Shown: positions 17,800 through 26,838 of the stretch, one piece after another
Numbering within the stretch: position 1 is the first letter of the stretch
Layout of the letters: every line of letters begins with the position of its first letter
Assembly (NCBI RefSeq): GCF_049977365.1
Contig: NZ_JBNGEN010000004.1
Span: 1 to 64,000 of the forward strand
From: Brachymonas sp049977365
GTDB taxonomy: Bacteria > Pseudomonadota > Gammaproteobacteria > Burkholderiales > Burkholderiaceae_C
Reading direction: 5' to 3'
DNA: 64,000 nt
Notes under the pieces: generated by a model
Databases searched by the model: none
Seen by the model: the letters and a program-made list of their open reading frames with translations, nothing else
What the model was told of the DNA's origin: nothing
Position numbers and translations under genes: made by a program

Positions 17800-18744
17800 C
17801 GACACCACGATGCCTGCCACGATCAGGACAAAGGCCACTGCGTGGAACCAGGCAGGCGATTCGCCGAGGAAAAAGGCCGACAGCAGGGCCGCGAAAACCG
17901 GCGTCAGGTTGGTGAAGAAGCTCCCGATGGTGGGGCCTGCCTGCTGCACCCCCATGCCCCAGAAGGCAAACGCCAGAATGGCAGGACCGATGGCCACGTA
18001 GGCCAGCCCCGCCCAGAGGGCCGGGCTCCAGACGATGTGCAGATCGGGCTCGACGGCCCATTCGATGCCCGTGAAGAAGAGCGACCACACCACCCCCAGG
18101 GCGATCTGTGCGAGCAGAAAGGCCTTCCAGTCCCCGCGGAGTCCGGCGGGTTCGCGGGTGTGCATCAGCATCCAGCTGTAGAACGACCAGCACAGTGTGG
18201 CCGCCAGCATGAACAGGTCGCCCACCACAAGGTGCAGGTGCAGCAGGTTGCTCCAGCTTCCCCGCGACAGCACGAGCAGCACGCCGGCCAGCGAGAGGGC
18301 AGCGCCCCACAGCTTGGGGCGCGTGATCGGCACATCGTAGAACAGGCGGCCGACGAGCATCATGCCCAGCGGCATGCTGCTGGCCACCAGGGTGACGTTG
18401 ACCGGGGTGGAGGTCCGCAGTGCCATGTACTGCAGCATGTTGTAGCAGCCGATGCCCAGCAGTCCCAGCAGGGAAAACCGCTTCCAGTGCGCCCACAGCG
18501 GGCTGCCGGGACGCAGGACACCGCCGGCAAAGGGCAGCAGGATCAGGCATGCGAGCACCCAGCGCAGCAGGTTCAGGGTGACGGGGGGAATGAGCGGGTT
18601 GAGTGCACGGCCCACCACGGCATTGCCGGCCCACAGCAGCGGGGCCACCGTGAGCATGGTGGCCGCCCGCGCCGTGAGGTGGGGCGTGGCCGCAGCCGAG
18701 GCAGAGGAGGGGGCGCCCGAGGCGGAGTGTGAGGGTACAGACAT
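17788..18744 (-). CDS. EamA/DMT-family transporter
   Basis: This is a 318-residue inner-membrane permease of the drug/metabolite transporter superfamily. About ten hydrophobic helices are visible, arranged as two EamA repeats; the first begins at LTVAPLLWAGNAVVGRAL and the second at GDLFMLAATLCWSFYSWML. The cargo is unknown. The first 29 residues are Ser/Ala-rich and non-conserved, so an internal ATG (18657) is a possible alternative start. It is divergent from the quinone oxidoreductase gene. Confidence 0.85.
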   Translation of the reverse strand: MSVPSHSASGAPSSASAAATPHLTARAATMLTVAPLLWAGNAVVGRALNPLIPPVTLNLLRWVLACLILLPFAGGVLRPGSPLWAHWKRFSLLGLLGIGCYNMLQYMALRTSTPVNVTLVASSMPLGMMLVGRLFYDVPITRPKLWGAALSLAGVLLVLSRGSWSNLLHLHLVVGDLFMLAATLCWSFYSWMLMHTREPAGLRGDWKAFLLAQIALGVVWSLFFTGIEWAVEPDLHIVWSPALWAGLAYVAIGPAILAFAFWGMGVQQAGPTIGSFFTNLTPVFAALLSAFFLGESPAWFHAVAFVLIVAGIVVSSRH

Positions 18745-18918
18745 TCCCCAGACTGTAACAAAGATCGATGCATGGCCTCTGGCCGGACAGGGCTGGCAGA
18801 GTCAGGGCCCCCGTCTCATCGGCCCTGAGGGTGTCGGGGATATCCGTTCCGGGTGGGAGCCAGGCGGTCGGTGCGCGGTACGATCGCCGCATATCGAATA
18901 CCAGCCCAGGAGCACTCC

Positions 18919-19920
18919 ATGTCGTCCTCATCCATTCGCAGCCGTGTCGTGCAGGTGAACGCGCCCGGGGGGCCGGACGCCATGGAGATCTGCACTGTCG
19001 ACATTCCGGCGCCCGGGCCCGGTGAGGTTCGGGTGCAGCACCATGCCGTAGGGCTCAATTTCATCGATGTGTACCAGCGTACCGGGCTGTATGCCCTGCC
19101 CATGCCCTTGCGGCTGGGTCTGGAGGCTGCCGGGGTCGTGGAGTCGGTGGGGGAGGGCGTGAGCCATCTCCATGCCGGCGACCGCGTGGCCTACGTGGCG
19201 CCCAGTCCCGGCAGCTATGCCGATTGGCGCACCCTGCCGGCCATGACCGTCTGCCGCCTGCCGGATGGGATTTCCTTCGAGACGGGCGCAGCCATGATGC
19301 TCAAGGGGCTGACGGCCGAATATCTGCTGCGCCGCGTGCGGGGGCAGCTCGACGTGGAGGCAGGGGATCATGTGCTGTTCCATGCCGCTGCCGGCGGCGT
19401 GGGGCTCATTGCCTGCCAGTGGGCACGGGCGCTGGGGCTGCAGCTCATCGGCACGGCGGGCAGCGACGAGAAGTGTGCCCTGGCGCAGAGCCTGGGGGCT
19501 GCCCACGTCATCAACTACCGCACCGAGAACTTCGTGGAGCGTGTTCGCGAGATCACAGGCGGGCAGAAGGTCAAGCTGGTGCTGGACTCGGTCGGCAAGG
19601 ACACGTTCGAGGGATCGCTCGATTGCCTGATGCCCTTCGGCCTCATGGTGACCTACGGCAATGCCTCTGGACCGGTGCCTCCGGTGGCACCGCTGGTGCT
19701 GGCCCAGAAGGGCTGCCTGTACCTCACGCGGCAGACGCTGTTCACTCACCTGCGCTCGCGGGAAACCGTGCAGGCCATGGTCGATGAACTCTTCGGCATG
19801 GTGACCTCGGGCAGGATCCAGATCCATATCGGGCAGCGATTTGCGCTGGAGGACGTGCGCGAGGCCCACCGGAGCCTGGAGGCGCGTCAGACCATGGGCT
19901 CCACCATCCTGACCCTGTAG
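18919..19920 (+). CDS. NADPH:quinone oxidoreductase, zeta-crystallin type
   Basis: This is a zinc-free medium-chain dehydrogenase/reductase of 333 residues that reduces quinones with NADPH. The N-terminal GroES-like domain (GEVRVQHHAVGLNFIDVYQR, then GLYALPMPLRLGLEAAGVV) and Rossmann loop (HAAAGGVGLIACQWARALG) are intact. ATG 18919 follows AGGAG (18908-18912). TACGAT around 18880 may be the -10 box. It resembles E. coli QorA. Confidence 0.9.
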   Translation: MSSSSIRSRVVQVNAPGGPDAMEICTVDIPAPGPGEVRVQHHAVGLNFIDVYQRTGLYALPMPLRLGLEAAGVVESVGEGVSHLHAGDRVAYVAPSPGSYADWRTLPAMTVCRLPDGISFETGAAMMLKGLTAEYLLRRVRGQLDVEAGDHVLFHAAAGGVGLIACQWARALGLQLIGTAGSDEKCALAQSLGAAHVINYRTENFVERVREITGGQKVKLVLDSVGKDTFEGSLDCLMPFGLMVTYGNASGPVPPVAPLVLAQKGCLYLTRQTLFTHLRSRETVQAMVDELFGMVTSGRIQIHIGQRFALEDVREAHRSLEARQTMGSTILTL

Positions 19921-20135
19921 CACGGCGGCGAGGCACGTCGACCGCTGCCGCCCGAGGGTGTGGCGGAGGCCCGACAGCCCTGCGGCCGGCGGGCCTCCGG
20001 GGCCGTGGCGCCGCCGCAAGGTTTCTGGCGAACGGTATGATGTAGCGCAAAAGACAGCAGCAGCGTGCCCCGAGCGGAGCCGCGCTGGCTGTGCAGCACA
20101 CACAAGGCCAGAGACCCAGGCGGAGGACCCATTCC

Positions 20136-20534
20136 ATGCACACCACAACCCATCGCATCGGCATCCAGTGGATTCTGGGGGCGGCAGCCCTGCTGGCTGC
20201 GGCCGGTGTGCAGGCCTCCTGCTTCACGGTCTACAACGCCAGGGGGCACATGGTGCAGCGTTCGGCGGAGACGCCGGTGAACATGGCCTACCAGCTGCAC
20301 CAGACCGTGCCGCGCCGCTTCGGGCGCGGGGCCTCCATGGTGTTCGAGAACTCCACCTCGCGCTGCATCGACTACGAGAACCGCCGCAGCGTGCGGCTCT
20401 CGCGCCACGGCGGAGCGCATGCGCGGGACGACACCAACTCCATTCTCGACGACATGGCCAGCGCCTACCGCGGGTCGGCCGGCTACCGCACGGACACCTG
20501 GCTGGCGGATGTCAAGCTCAACGGTAGCCGCTGA
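20136..20534 (+). CDS. Small secreted protein of unknown function
   Basis: The 132-residue precursor has a signal peptide (IGIQWILGAAALLAAAGVQA, cleavage before SCFTVYN). The mature part has two cysteines (in ASCFTVYN and SRCIDYENRR) that could form a disulfide, and a polar, mixed-charge C-terminus. Similar small periplasmic proteins occur in Comamonadaceae, but no function is known to me. GGCGGAGGAC precedes the ATG. TATGAT (20036-20041) could be its -10 box, about 95 bases upstream. Confidence 0.7.
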   Translation: MHTTTHRIGIQWILGAAALLAAAGVQASCFTVYNARGHMVQRSAETPVNMAYQLHQTVPRRFGRGASMVFENSTSRCIDYENRRSVRLSRHGGAHARDDTNSILDDMASAYRGSAGYRTDTWLADVKLNGSR

Positions 20535-20612
20535 TCATCGCGATCCGGGCTGCGTGCGGGGGCCTGCAGCCACCGCCTGAGGGCGCAGGCAGCAGGGGGC
20601 ACAGCCCCGCCA

Positions 20613-22031
20613 TCAGACCGTGCGGCTGCGGGCCAGCGGCGGGTTGCGGCTGAAATAGTCCTGGATGCCGCGGTGCAGCGAGTCGGCCATGCGGGCCTGG
20701 TAGGAGGGATCGCGCAGCCGGGCCTCTTCCTCGGGATTGCTGACAAAGGCGGTTTCCACCAGCACGCTGGGAATGTCGGGGGCCTTGAGCACGGCAAATC
20801 CGGCCTGCTCGACCTTGCCCTTGTGAAGGCGGTTGATCTTGCCGATTTCGCCCAGCATGGAGTTGCCGAGCACCATGCTGTCGCGGATCTGGGCGGTGGT
20901 GCTCAGGTCGAGCAGGGCACGCTGCACGAGCGTGTCGCGGCTGCGCACATTGATGCCACCCACCAGATCGGCTTCGTTTTCCTTGTTGGCCATCCAGCGA
21001 GCGGCGCTGCTGCTGGCTCCCTTGGAGCTCAGGGCAAAGACACTCGATCCCCGTGCCTGGGGCGTGATGAAGGCATCGGCGTGGATGCTCACGAACAGGT
21101 CGGCCTGCACCCTCCGGGCCTTCTGGACCCGCACGTGCAGCGGCACGAAGAAGTCGGCATCCCGCGTCATGAACACCCGCATCGGGTTGCCGCGGACCGT
21201 GGTGCCGTCGATGCGCTGGCGCAGCAGGTGGCCGATGCGCAGCACGATGTCCTTTTCGTGGGTGCCCGCCGGGCCGGTGGCGCCCGGGTCCTCCCCTCCA
21301 TGTCCGGGGTCGATGGCGACGATGATGAGCCGGCTGGTCTTGCGGCCCGTGAGCACGGCAGGGGCTTCGATGGAAGGGGCTGGCTCGGCGGGAGCCGGGG
21401 CGCTGTGCCTGCGTGGCGGGGCGTCCAGGGCAGCCAGCTCGGGCAGCTGGTGGGCGGGGCCTGTACGGCCGTTGCGGCGGGCAATGAGTGCGCCGAGGGC
21501 ATCGGGAGGCGTTCCACGGCGCACTGGCGGGGCTGCCGGACGGGCGGGGGGAGGGGCAGTCGGAGCAGGGGCAGCGGTGTCGCGTTCGGCGATGAACTGC
21601 GCCAGCGGATCGACCGGACGGGAGGGAAACAGGTCGAACACCAGCCGGTTGCGATAGGCAGCGACCGGCGGCAGGCTGAAGACCTGGGGCGAGATCGGCT
21701 GTTTGAGGTCGATCACGATGCGCACGAGTTCCGGGGTGTACTGTCCTACGCGGATGCGGGCGATGTTCGGGTCGTTGGCCTGCACCTTGGCCACCAGATC
21801 GCGCAGGGCAGGGGTGAGCGGCACCCCCGTGAGATCCACGGCCAGCCGGGGCGGATTCTGGATCGCGCGCTGGCTGTACTGCAGGGGCTGGTCCGATTCG
21901 AGGGTGATGCGGGTGTAGTCCGGTGCGGGCCAGACCCGTACGGCCACGATGTTGGCTGCGCGCGCAAGGGTATGCACCCCCGCCATCAGGGCGCCCGCGA
22001 GTTGCACGAGATGCCGACGCTTGATCATCAT
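20613..22031 (-). CDS. amiC: N-acetylmuramoyl-L-alanine amidase, AmiC type
   Basis: This periplasmic zinc amidase cleaves septal peptidoglycan during daughter-cell separation. The 472-residue protein starts MMIKRRHLVQLAGALMAG, an Arg-Arg-containing signal compatible with Tat export as for E. coli AmiC. An AMIN domain (about 30-145) targets the septum; a Pro/Ala-rich linker follows; the Amidase_3 domain (about 245-460) has IDPGHGGEDPGATG, EKD, ADLFVSIHADAF and the catalytic Glu in VLVETAFVSN. The start overlaps the tsaE stop by 4 bases, so the two are co-transcribed. Confidence 0.93.
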   Translation of the reverse strand: MMIKRRHLVQLAGALMAGVHTLARAANIVAVRVWPAPDYTRITLESDQPLQYSQRAIQNPPRLAVDLTGVPLTPALRDLVAKVQANDPNIARIRVGQYTPELVRIVIDLKQPISPQVFSLPPVAAYRNRLVFDLFPSRPVDPLAQFIAERDTAAPAPTAPPPARPAAPPVRRGTPPDALGALIARRNGRTGPAHQLPELAALDAPPRRHSAPAPAEPAPSIEAPAVLTGRKTSRLIIVAIDPGHGGEDPGATGPAGTHEKDIVLRIGHLLRQRIDGTTVRGNPMRVFMTRDADFFVPLHVRVQKARRVQADLFVSIHADAFITPQARGSSVFALSSKGASSSAARWMANKENEADLVGGINVRSRDTLVQRALLDLSTTAQIRDSMVLGNSMLGEIGKINRLHKGKVEQAGFAVLKAPDIPSVLVETAFVSNPEEEARLRDPSYQARMADSLHRGIQDYFSRNPPLARSRTV

Positions 22032-22504
22032 GAGAGAGCCTGCAGGAGATGTTCGCCGGTGGGAGTGGCGGCCTCGATGCGCACGTGGCGGACATCGTCG
22101 TCCTGCACGGCCACATGCAGCGTCCAGTCGGCCACGGGCAGGAGCGGGCCCGCTTTTTCGGGCCATTCGACCAGTTTGAGCCCGGGGCTGGCAAACAGGT
22201 CGCGGAAGCCGGCATCCTCCCACTCGCGGGGATCGTTGAAACGGTAGAAATCGAAGTGCCAGACCGGCGCCAGCGCGGTGTCATACGGCTCCACCACGGC
22301 GTAGGTAGGGCTCTTGATGCGGCCATGCACCCCGAGCGCGCGCAGCACGTGGCGCACCAGGGTGGTCTTGCCCGCTCCCAGGTCGCCATCGAGCAGCAGC
22401 ACCATGTCGAGGGGAGAGGGCAGACTGCACCACTGCGCAACCAGCCGCGCCGCAAAGTCGGCGGTGGCGGATTCGTCTGGCCAGGTGAAGGTTTTTACAA
22501 TCAT
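22028..22504 (-). CDS. tsaE: tRNA threonylcarbamoyladenosine biosynthesis ATPase TsaE
   Basis: TsaE is the ATPase that drives the TsaBD complex making t6A37 in ANN-decoding tRNAs. The 158-residue product carries Walker A (DGDLGAGKTTLVRHVLRAL), the SPTYAVVEPY switch region and HFDFYRF. The tsaE-amiC order is common in Proteobacteria. Its start codon overlaps that of the divergent queG by two bases. Confidence 0.95.
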   Translation of the reverse strand: MIVKTFTWPDESATADFAARLVAQWCSLPSPLDMVLLLDGDLGAGKTTLVRHVLRALGVHGRIKSPTYAVVEPYDTALAPVWHFDFYRFNDPREWEDAGFRDLFASPGLKLVEWPEKAGPLLPVADWTLHVAVQDDDVRHVRIEAATPTGEHLLQALS

Positions 22505-23639
22505 GGGCGTGAACTGTCAGTCCTCCGCATTATCTCCCGATCATCTGCTGGCGTGCATCCGCGAGGCAGCCCACTCCCTGGGCTTTGCCCACGTGGGGGT
22601 GGCCGATGTCGATCTGGCCAGTGCCGAACCGGGTCTCCTGGCCTGGCTGGCGCAGGGTTTCCATGGGGAAATGGCCTACATGGCCGCCCACGGGCTGCGC
22701 CGCGCCCGCCCCGCCGAACTGGTGCCGGGCACGGTGCGGGTGCTGACCGTGCGCATGGACTACCTGCCGGCGGCCACCCCGGCCGACTGGCGTGCGCGGG
22801 AGCTGCGGCGCCTGACCGAGCCTGGCGAGGCCGTCATTTCGCTCTATGCCCGAGGCCGGGACTACCACAAGGTCGTCCGTGGCCGGCTGCAGAAGTTGGC
22901 CGACACCATCGCAGGCTGGGTGGGGCCCTTCGGGCACCGCGTGTTCACCGATTCCGCCCCTGTGCTGGAGGCCGAGCTGGCCGGGCGCAGCGGACAGGGC
23001 TGGCGGGGCAAGCACACCCTGGTGCTGAGCCGCACGGCGGGGTCCACCTTCTTCCTGGGGGAGATCTACATCGACTTTGCCCTGCCGCTCACGGAGCCCG
23101 AGCAGGGGCACTGCGGGCACTGCCATGCCTGTCTCGATGCCTGCCCCACCGGGGCCATCACGGCCCCCTATCGGCTCGATGCGCGGCGCTGCATCTCGTA
23201 CCTCACCATCGAGCATGCGGGCAGCATCCCCGAAGACCTGCGACCGCGCATGGGCAACCGCATCTACGGCTGCGACGACTGCCAGCTCGTGTGCCCCTGG
23301 AACAAGTTCGCACGGCGCAACGCACTGCCCGATTTCGACGAACGCCACGGGCTCGGGCATGCCGAGCTGCTGACGTTGTGGCAGTGGAGCGAGGAGGAGT
23401 TCCTGCGGCGGACCGAGGGCAGCCCCATCCGGCGCATCGGGCATGCACGCTGGCTGCGCAATCTGGCCGTGGCCCTGGGCAATGCCCTGCGGGTGGCGGC
23501 TCCGGCACAGGTGCCCGCAGTGCGCGCCGCCCTGCAGCAGCATCTGGCACATCCCGACCCGATCGTGCGCGAACATGTGCAGTGGGCCCTGCGCCAGCGG
23601 GACGCCGATGATCCCGCTGGCGGCAGTGCGCGCGCATAG
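22503..23639 (+). CDS. queG: Epoxyqueuosine reductase
   Basis: QueG reduces epoxyqueuosine to queuosine in tRNA with cobalamin and two 4Fe-4S clusters. The cluster ligands are visible: CGHCHACLDACPTGAI and CDDCQLVCPWN. The C-terminus has HEAT-like helices (LRNLAVALGNALRVA). Length is 378 residues. TACAAT (22496-22501) abuts the ATG at 22503 and is seven bases before an in-frame GTG at 22509, so translation may actually start leaderless at GTG 22509. Confidence 0.94.
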   Translation: MGVNCQSSALSPDHLLACIREAAHSLGFAHVGVADVDLASAEPGLLAWLAQGFHGEMAYMAAHGLRRARPAELVPGTVRVLTVRMDYLPAATPADWRARELRRLTEPGEAVISLYARGRDYHKVVRGRLQKLADTIAGWVGPFGHRVFTDSAPVLEAELAGRSGQGWRGKHTLVLSRTAGSTFFLGEIYIDFALPLTEPEQGHCGHCHACLDACPTGAITAPYRLDARRCISYLTIEHAGSIPEDLRPRMGNRIYGCDDCQLVCPWNKFARRNALPDFDERHGLGHAELLTLWQWSEEEFLRRTEGSPIRRIGHARWLRNLAVALGNALRVAAPAQVPAVRAALQQHLAHPDPIVREHVQWALRQRDADDPAGGSARA

Positions 23640-23696
23640 GCTCCTGTGCACCGCAGCAGACATCTGCCCATACGCCTTGCGCCGGATAATCATGCC

Positions 23697-24638
23697 ATGA
23701 CGCGCACTTCCGCTCCTTCCCCTGTGCCCGCCGATGTCTCGGCCATCGACGCCTTCGTCGACGCGCTGTGGCTGGAAGACGGGCTGTCGACCAACACCCT
23801 GGCCGCCTACCGGCGCGATCTCACCCTGTTTGCAGATTGGCTGCTGCATCACAGCGGTTCAGGCTGCACCCTCGATACCGCTTCCGAGCCCGAGCTGCAG
23901 CACTACCAGGCGGCCCTGTACCTGCAGGGGGGCAAGGCCACGAGCGCCAACCGCAAGCTCACCGTTCTTCGGCGCTATTACCGCTGGGCCGTGCGCGAGC
24001 GGCGCAGGGCCGAAGACCCGACCCTGCGCCTGATGGCCGCCAAGCAGCCGGTGCGGGTGCCCCACAGCCTGTCCGAGGCCCAGGTCGAGGCCCTGCTGGC
24101 CGCGCCCGATGTGACGACCCTGCTCGGGCTGCGGGATCGGGCCATGCTCGAACTGATGTACGCCAGCGGGCTGCGCGTGAGCGAGCTGGTGGGGTTGCGG
24201 CGCCATGGGCTGGGTCTGGGCGAGCAGGTGGTGCGCGTGACCGGCAAGGGGGACAAGGAGCGCCTGGTGCCTTTCGGTGACGAAGCCGCACGCTGGCTGG
24301 AGCGCTATCTCCAGGAGGTACGCCCCGTGCTGCTGGCCGGCCGTGCGTCCGATGCGGTGTTCGTCACGGCCCGGGGCATGCATGCCGGCGAGGCGATGAC
24401 GCGCGTGATGTTCTGGAACCTGGTCAAGCGGTATGCGCGCAAGGCCGACATCCAGGCGCCGCTGTCGCCGCATACCCTGCGGCATGCATTCGCCACCCAT
24501 CTGCTCAACCACGGAGCCGATCTGCGCGCGGTGCAGATGCTGCTCGGGCATGCCGACATCAGCACCACCACCATCTACACCCATGTGGCGCGCGAACGGC
24601 TCAAGACGCTGCATGCCCGGCACCACCCGCGTGGCTGA
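23697..24638 (+). CDS. xerD: Tyrosine recombinase XerD
   Basis: XerD acts with XerC at dif to resolve chromosome dimers. The 313-residue protein has the SAM-like N-terminal domain and a catalytic domain with the R-H-R-H-Y set: Arg in SGLRVSELVGL, HTLRHAFATHLLNHGAD, LLGHADISTTTIYTHV. It is a housekeeping recombinase, not a phage integrase, by length and lack of flanking mobile genes. GATAAT (23685-23690) is six bases before the ATG with no ribosome-binding site, suggesting a leaderless message. Confidence 0.93.
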   Translation: MTRTSAPSPVPADVSAIDAFVDALWLEDGLSTNTLAAYRRDLTLFADWLLHHSGSGCTLDTASEPELQHYQAALYLQGGKATSANRKLTVLRRYYRWAVRERRRAEDPTLRLMAAKQPVRVPHSLSEAQVEALLAAPDVTTLLGLRDRAMLELMYASGLRVSELVGLRRHGLGLGEQVVRVTGKGDKERLVPFGDEAARWLERYLQEVRPVLLAGRASDAVFVTARGMHAGEAMTRVMFWNLVKRYARKADIQAPLSPHTLRHAFATHLLNHGADLRAVQMLLGHADISTTTIYTHVARERLKTLHARHHPRG

Positions 24639-24736
24639 GGCCGTGACTCCGGGCCGGGCCATCCAGCTCCAGGGCTTGCGTACAGGGCAGTACGCCCGTG
24701 GCGGAGCCCCCTTCGCTGGCATGGTTCGATGAACCA

Positions 24737-24770
24737 GAAAAAAGGCGCCGCTCCCGAAGGAGCCGCGCCT
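24737..24770 (-). terminator. Rho-independent terminator of ilvD
   Basis: Read on the minus strand, a GC-rich stem (AGGCGCGGCTCC / GGAGCGGCGCCT) with a TTCG loop is followed by TTTTTT. It lies about 50 bases past the ilvD stop. Confidence 0.88.
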
Positions 24771-24816
24771 GTGGCCGGCATATAGCCCGTGACATGGCAC
24801 GGGGCGCAGGAGGGGC

Positions 24817-26682
24817 TCAGTGCTCGACCTGCGTCACGTCGCGCACGGCACCGGTGTCGGCACTCGTCGTCATGGCGGCATAGGCACGCAGGGCAGCCGA
24901 AACGTGGCGCTCGCGGTTGACCGGCTTCCAGGCCGTCTTGCCACGGGCTTCCATGGCGCTGCGGCGTTCGGCGAGCACGTCATCGCCCACGGCCAGATGG
25001 ATGCGGCGCTGCGGAATGTCGATCTCGATGGCATCGCCTTCCTCGATGAGGCCAATGGCGCCACCTTCGGCTGCTTCGGGCGATGCGTGTCCGATGGACA
25101 GGCCCGATGTGCCGCCCGAGAAGCGGCCATCGGTCAGCAGCGCACACTGCTTGCCCAGCCCCTTGCTCTTGAGGTAGCTCGTGGGGTAGAGCATTTCCTG
25201 CATGCCAGGGCCTCCCTTGGGGCCTTCGTAGCGGATCACCACCACGTCACCGGCAACGACCTGGTCGGCCAGAATGGCCTCGACGGCATCGTCCTGGCTC
25301 TCGAACACGCGGGCACGGCCGGTGAACTTCCAGATGCTTTCATCGACACCAGCCGTCTTCACCACGCAGCCGCGTTCGGCAATGTTGCCGAACAGCACGG
25401 CCAGGCCGCCATCCTGCGAGTAGGCATGGGCCTGGTCGCGGATGCAGCCTTCGGCGCGGTCGGTATCGAGCGACTTGTAGCTGCGGCTCTGGCTGAAGGC
25501 CTGCGTGGTGCGCACGCCGCCGGGGGCAGCCAGGTAGCGCAGATGGGAGGCACTGCCCTCGTTGTTGCGCATGACATCCCACTCGGCCAGCGCCGTGTCG
25601 AGCGAGGGGCTGTGCACCGTGTGCACATGGCCGTGCAGCAGCCCGGCGCGGGACAGTTCGGACAGGATGCCCATGACCCCGCCGGCGCGGTGCACGTCTT
25701 CCATGTGGTACTTCTGCGTGGCAGGGGCCACCTTGCACAGGCACGGCACATGGCGGCTCAGGCGGTCGATGTCGGCCATGCGGAAATCCACCTCGGCTTC
25801 GCTGGCAGCCGCCAGCAGGTGCAGGATGGTGTTGGTCGAGCCACCCATGGCGATGTCGAGGCTCATGGCGTTCTCGAACGCTTCCTTGGTGGCGATGGAG
25901 CGGGGCAGCACGCTGTCGTCGTCCTGCTCGTAGTAGCGCCGCGCCAGTTCCACCACCAGGCGGCCTGCCTGCAGGAACAGTTCCTTGCGCTGGGCATGGG
26001 TGGCGACGAGCGAGCCGTTGCCCGGCAGGGAGAGGCCGAGCGCCTCGGTCAGGCAGTTCATGGAGTTGGCCGTGAACATGCCCGAGCACGAGCCGCAGGT
26101 GGGGCAGGCCGAGCGTTCGGTGGCGGCCACTTCGGCGTCGGGGATGCGGTCGTTGGCGGCGTCGACCATGGCATCGATCAGGTCGAGCTTGCGTTCCACC
26201 TGGCTGCCGTTGGCAATGGCGATGACCTTGCCGGCCTCCATGGGGCCGCCGGACACGAACACCGTGGGAATGTTCAGGCGCATGGCGGCCATGAGCATCC
26301 CGGGGGTGATCTTGTCGCAGTTGCTGATGCACACCAGGGCGTCGGCGCAGTGCGCGTTGACCATGTATTCGACGCTGTCGGCGATCAGGTCGCGGCTTGG
26401 CAGGCTGTAGAGCATGCCCAGATGCCCCATGGCAATGCCGTCGTCGATGGCGATGGTGTTGAACTCCTTGGCCACGCCGCCTGCGGCTTCCACTTCGCGG
26501 GCCACCAGCTGGCCGAGGTCATGCAGGTGCACATGCCCGGGCACGAACTGCGTGAACGAATTGGCAATGGCGATGATGGGCTTGCCGAAATCCCCGTCCG
26601 TCATGCCGGTGGCGCGCCAGAGCGCACGGGCGCCGGCCATGTTGCGGCCGTGGGTGGAAGTGTGGGAACGGTATTGCGGCAT
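24817..26682 (-). CDS. ilvD: Dihydroxy-acid dehydratase
   Basis: The Fe-S dehydratase converts 2,3-dihydroxy-isovalerate and its homologue into the keto acids of valine and isoleucine synthesis. The 621-residue product shows the conserved N-terminus MPQYRSHTSTHGRNMAGAR and cysteine ligands in CISNCDKITPGMLMA and ACPTCGSCSGMFTANSMNC. FSGGTSGLSIGHASPEA is near the C-terminus. It resembles the E. coli 4Fe-4S enzyme in length. It is a single gene with its own promoter and terminator, with AAGGAT before the ATG. Confidence 0.97.
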   Translation of the reverse strand: MPQYRSHTSTHGRNMAGARALWRATGMTDGDFGKPIIAIANSFTQFVPGHVHLHDLGQLVAREVEAAGGVAKEFNTIAIDDGIAMGHLGMLYSLPSRDLIADSVEYMVNAHCADALVCISNCDKITPGMLMAAMRLNIPTVFVSGGPMEAGKVIAIANGSQVERKLDLIDAMVDAANDRIPDAEVAATERSACPTCGSCSGMFTANSMNCLTEALGLSLPGNGSLVATHAQRKELFLQAGRLVVELARRYYEQDDDSVLPRSIATKEAFENAMSLDIAMGGSTNTILHLLAAASEAEVDFRMADIDRLSRHVPCLCKVAPATQKYHMEDVHRAGGVMGILSELSRAGLLHGHVHTVHSPSLDTALAEWDVMRNNEGSASHLRYLAAPGGVRTTQAFSQSRSYKSLDTDRAEGCIRDQAHAYSQDGGLAVLFGNIAERGCVVKTAGVDESIWKFTGRARVFESQDDAVEAILADQVVAGDVVVIRYEGPKGGPGMQEMLYPTSYLKSKGLGKQCALLTDGRFSGGTSGLSIGHASPEAAEGGAIGLIEEGDAIEIDIPQRRIHLAVGDDVLAERRSAMEARGKTAWKPVNRERHVSAALRAYAAMTTSADTGAVRDVTQVEH

Positions 26683-26737
26683 GAGTGAAATCCTTGTGGT
26701 GAGGCATGTGCGTCAGACACATGTCATGTATCGATCG

Positions 26738-26765
26738 ATTATGCCAAATCACTCTGGAAAGTCAC
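26738..26765 (-). promoter_or_regulatory. Predicted ilvD promoter
   Basis: On the minus strand, GTGACT (26760-26765) and CATAAT (26738-26743) are separated by 16 bases, about 55 bases upstream of the ilvD ATG. On the opposite strand TACAAT (26800-26805) may serve the CoA-transferase gene. Confidence 0.5.
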
Positions 26766-26838
26766 GATTTCCCTGACTGGGGAGAGAGGGGGGTGGTGTT
26801 ACAATTTATCAGATTAACTAGTGACGGAGACACCGACG

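Noticed and set aside
23697..24638. Phage or island integrase
   Set aside because: Length, catalytic spacing and context fit housekeeping XerD; there are no flanking repeats, phage genes or att-like duplications.
24820..26688. Long plus-strand open frame opposite ilvD
   Set aside because: It mirrors ilvD codons; its His/Gly/Ala-rich translation has no domain and no ribosome-binding site. The same holds for the antisense frames over aceK (10047-11915) and the thiolase (11887-13230).
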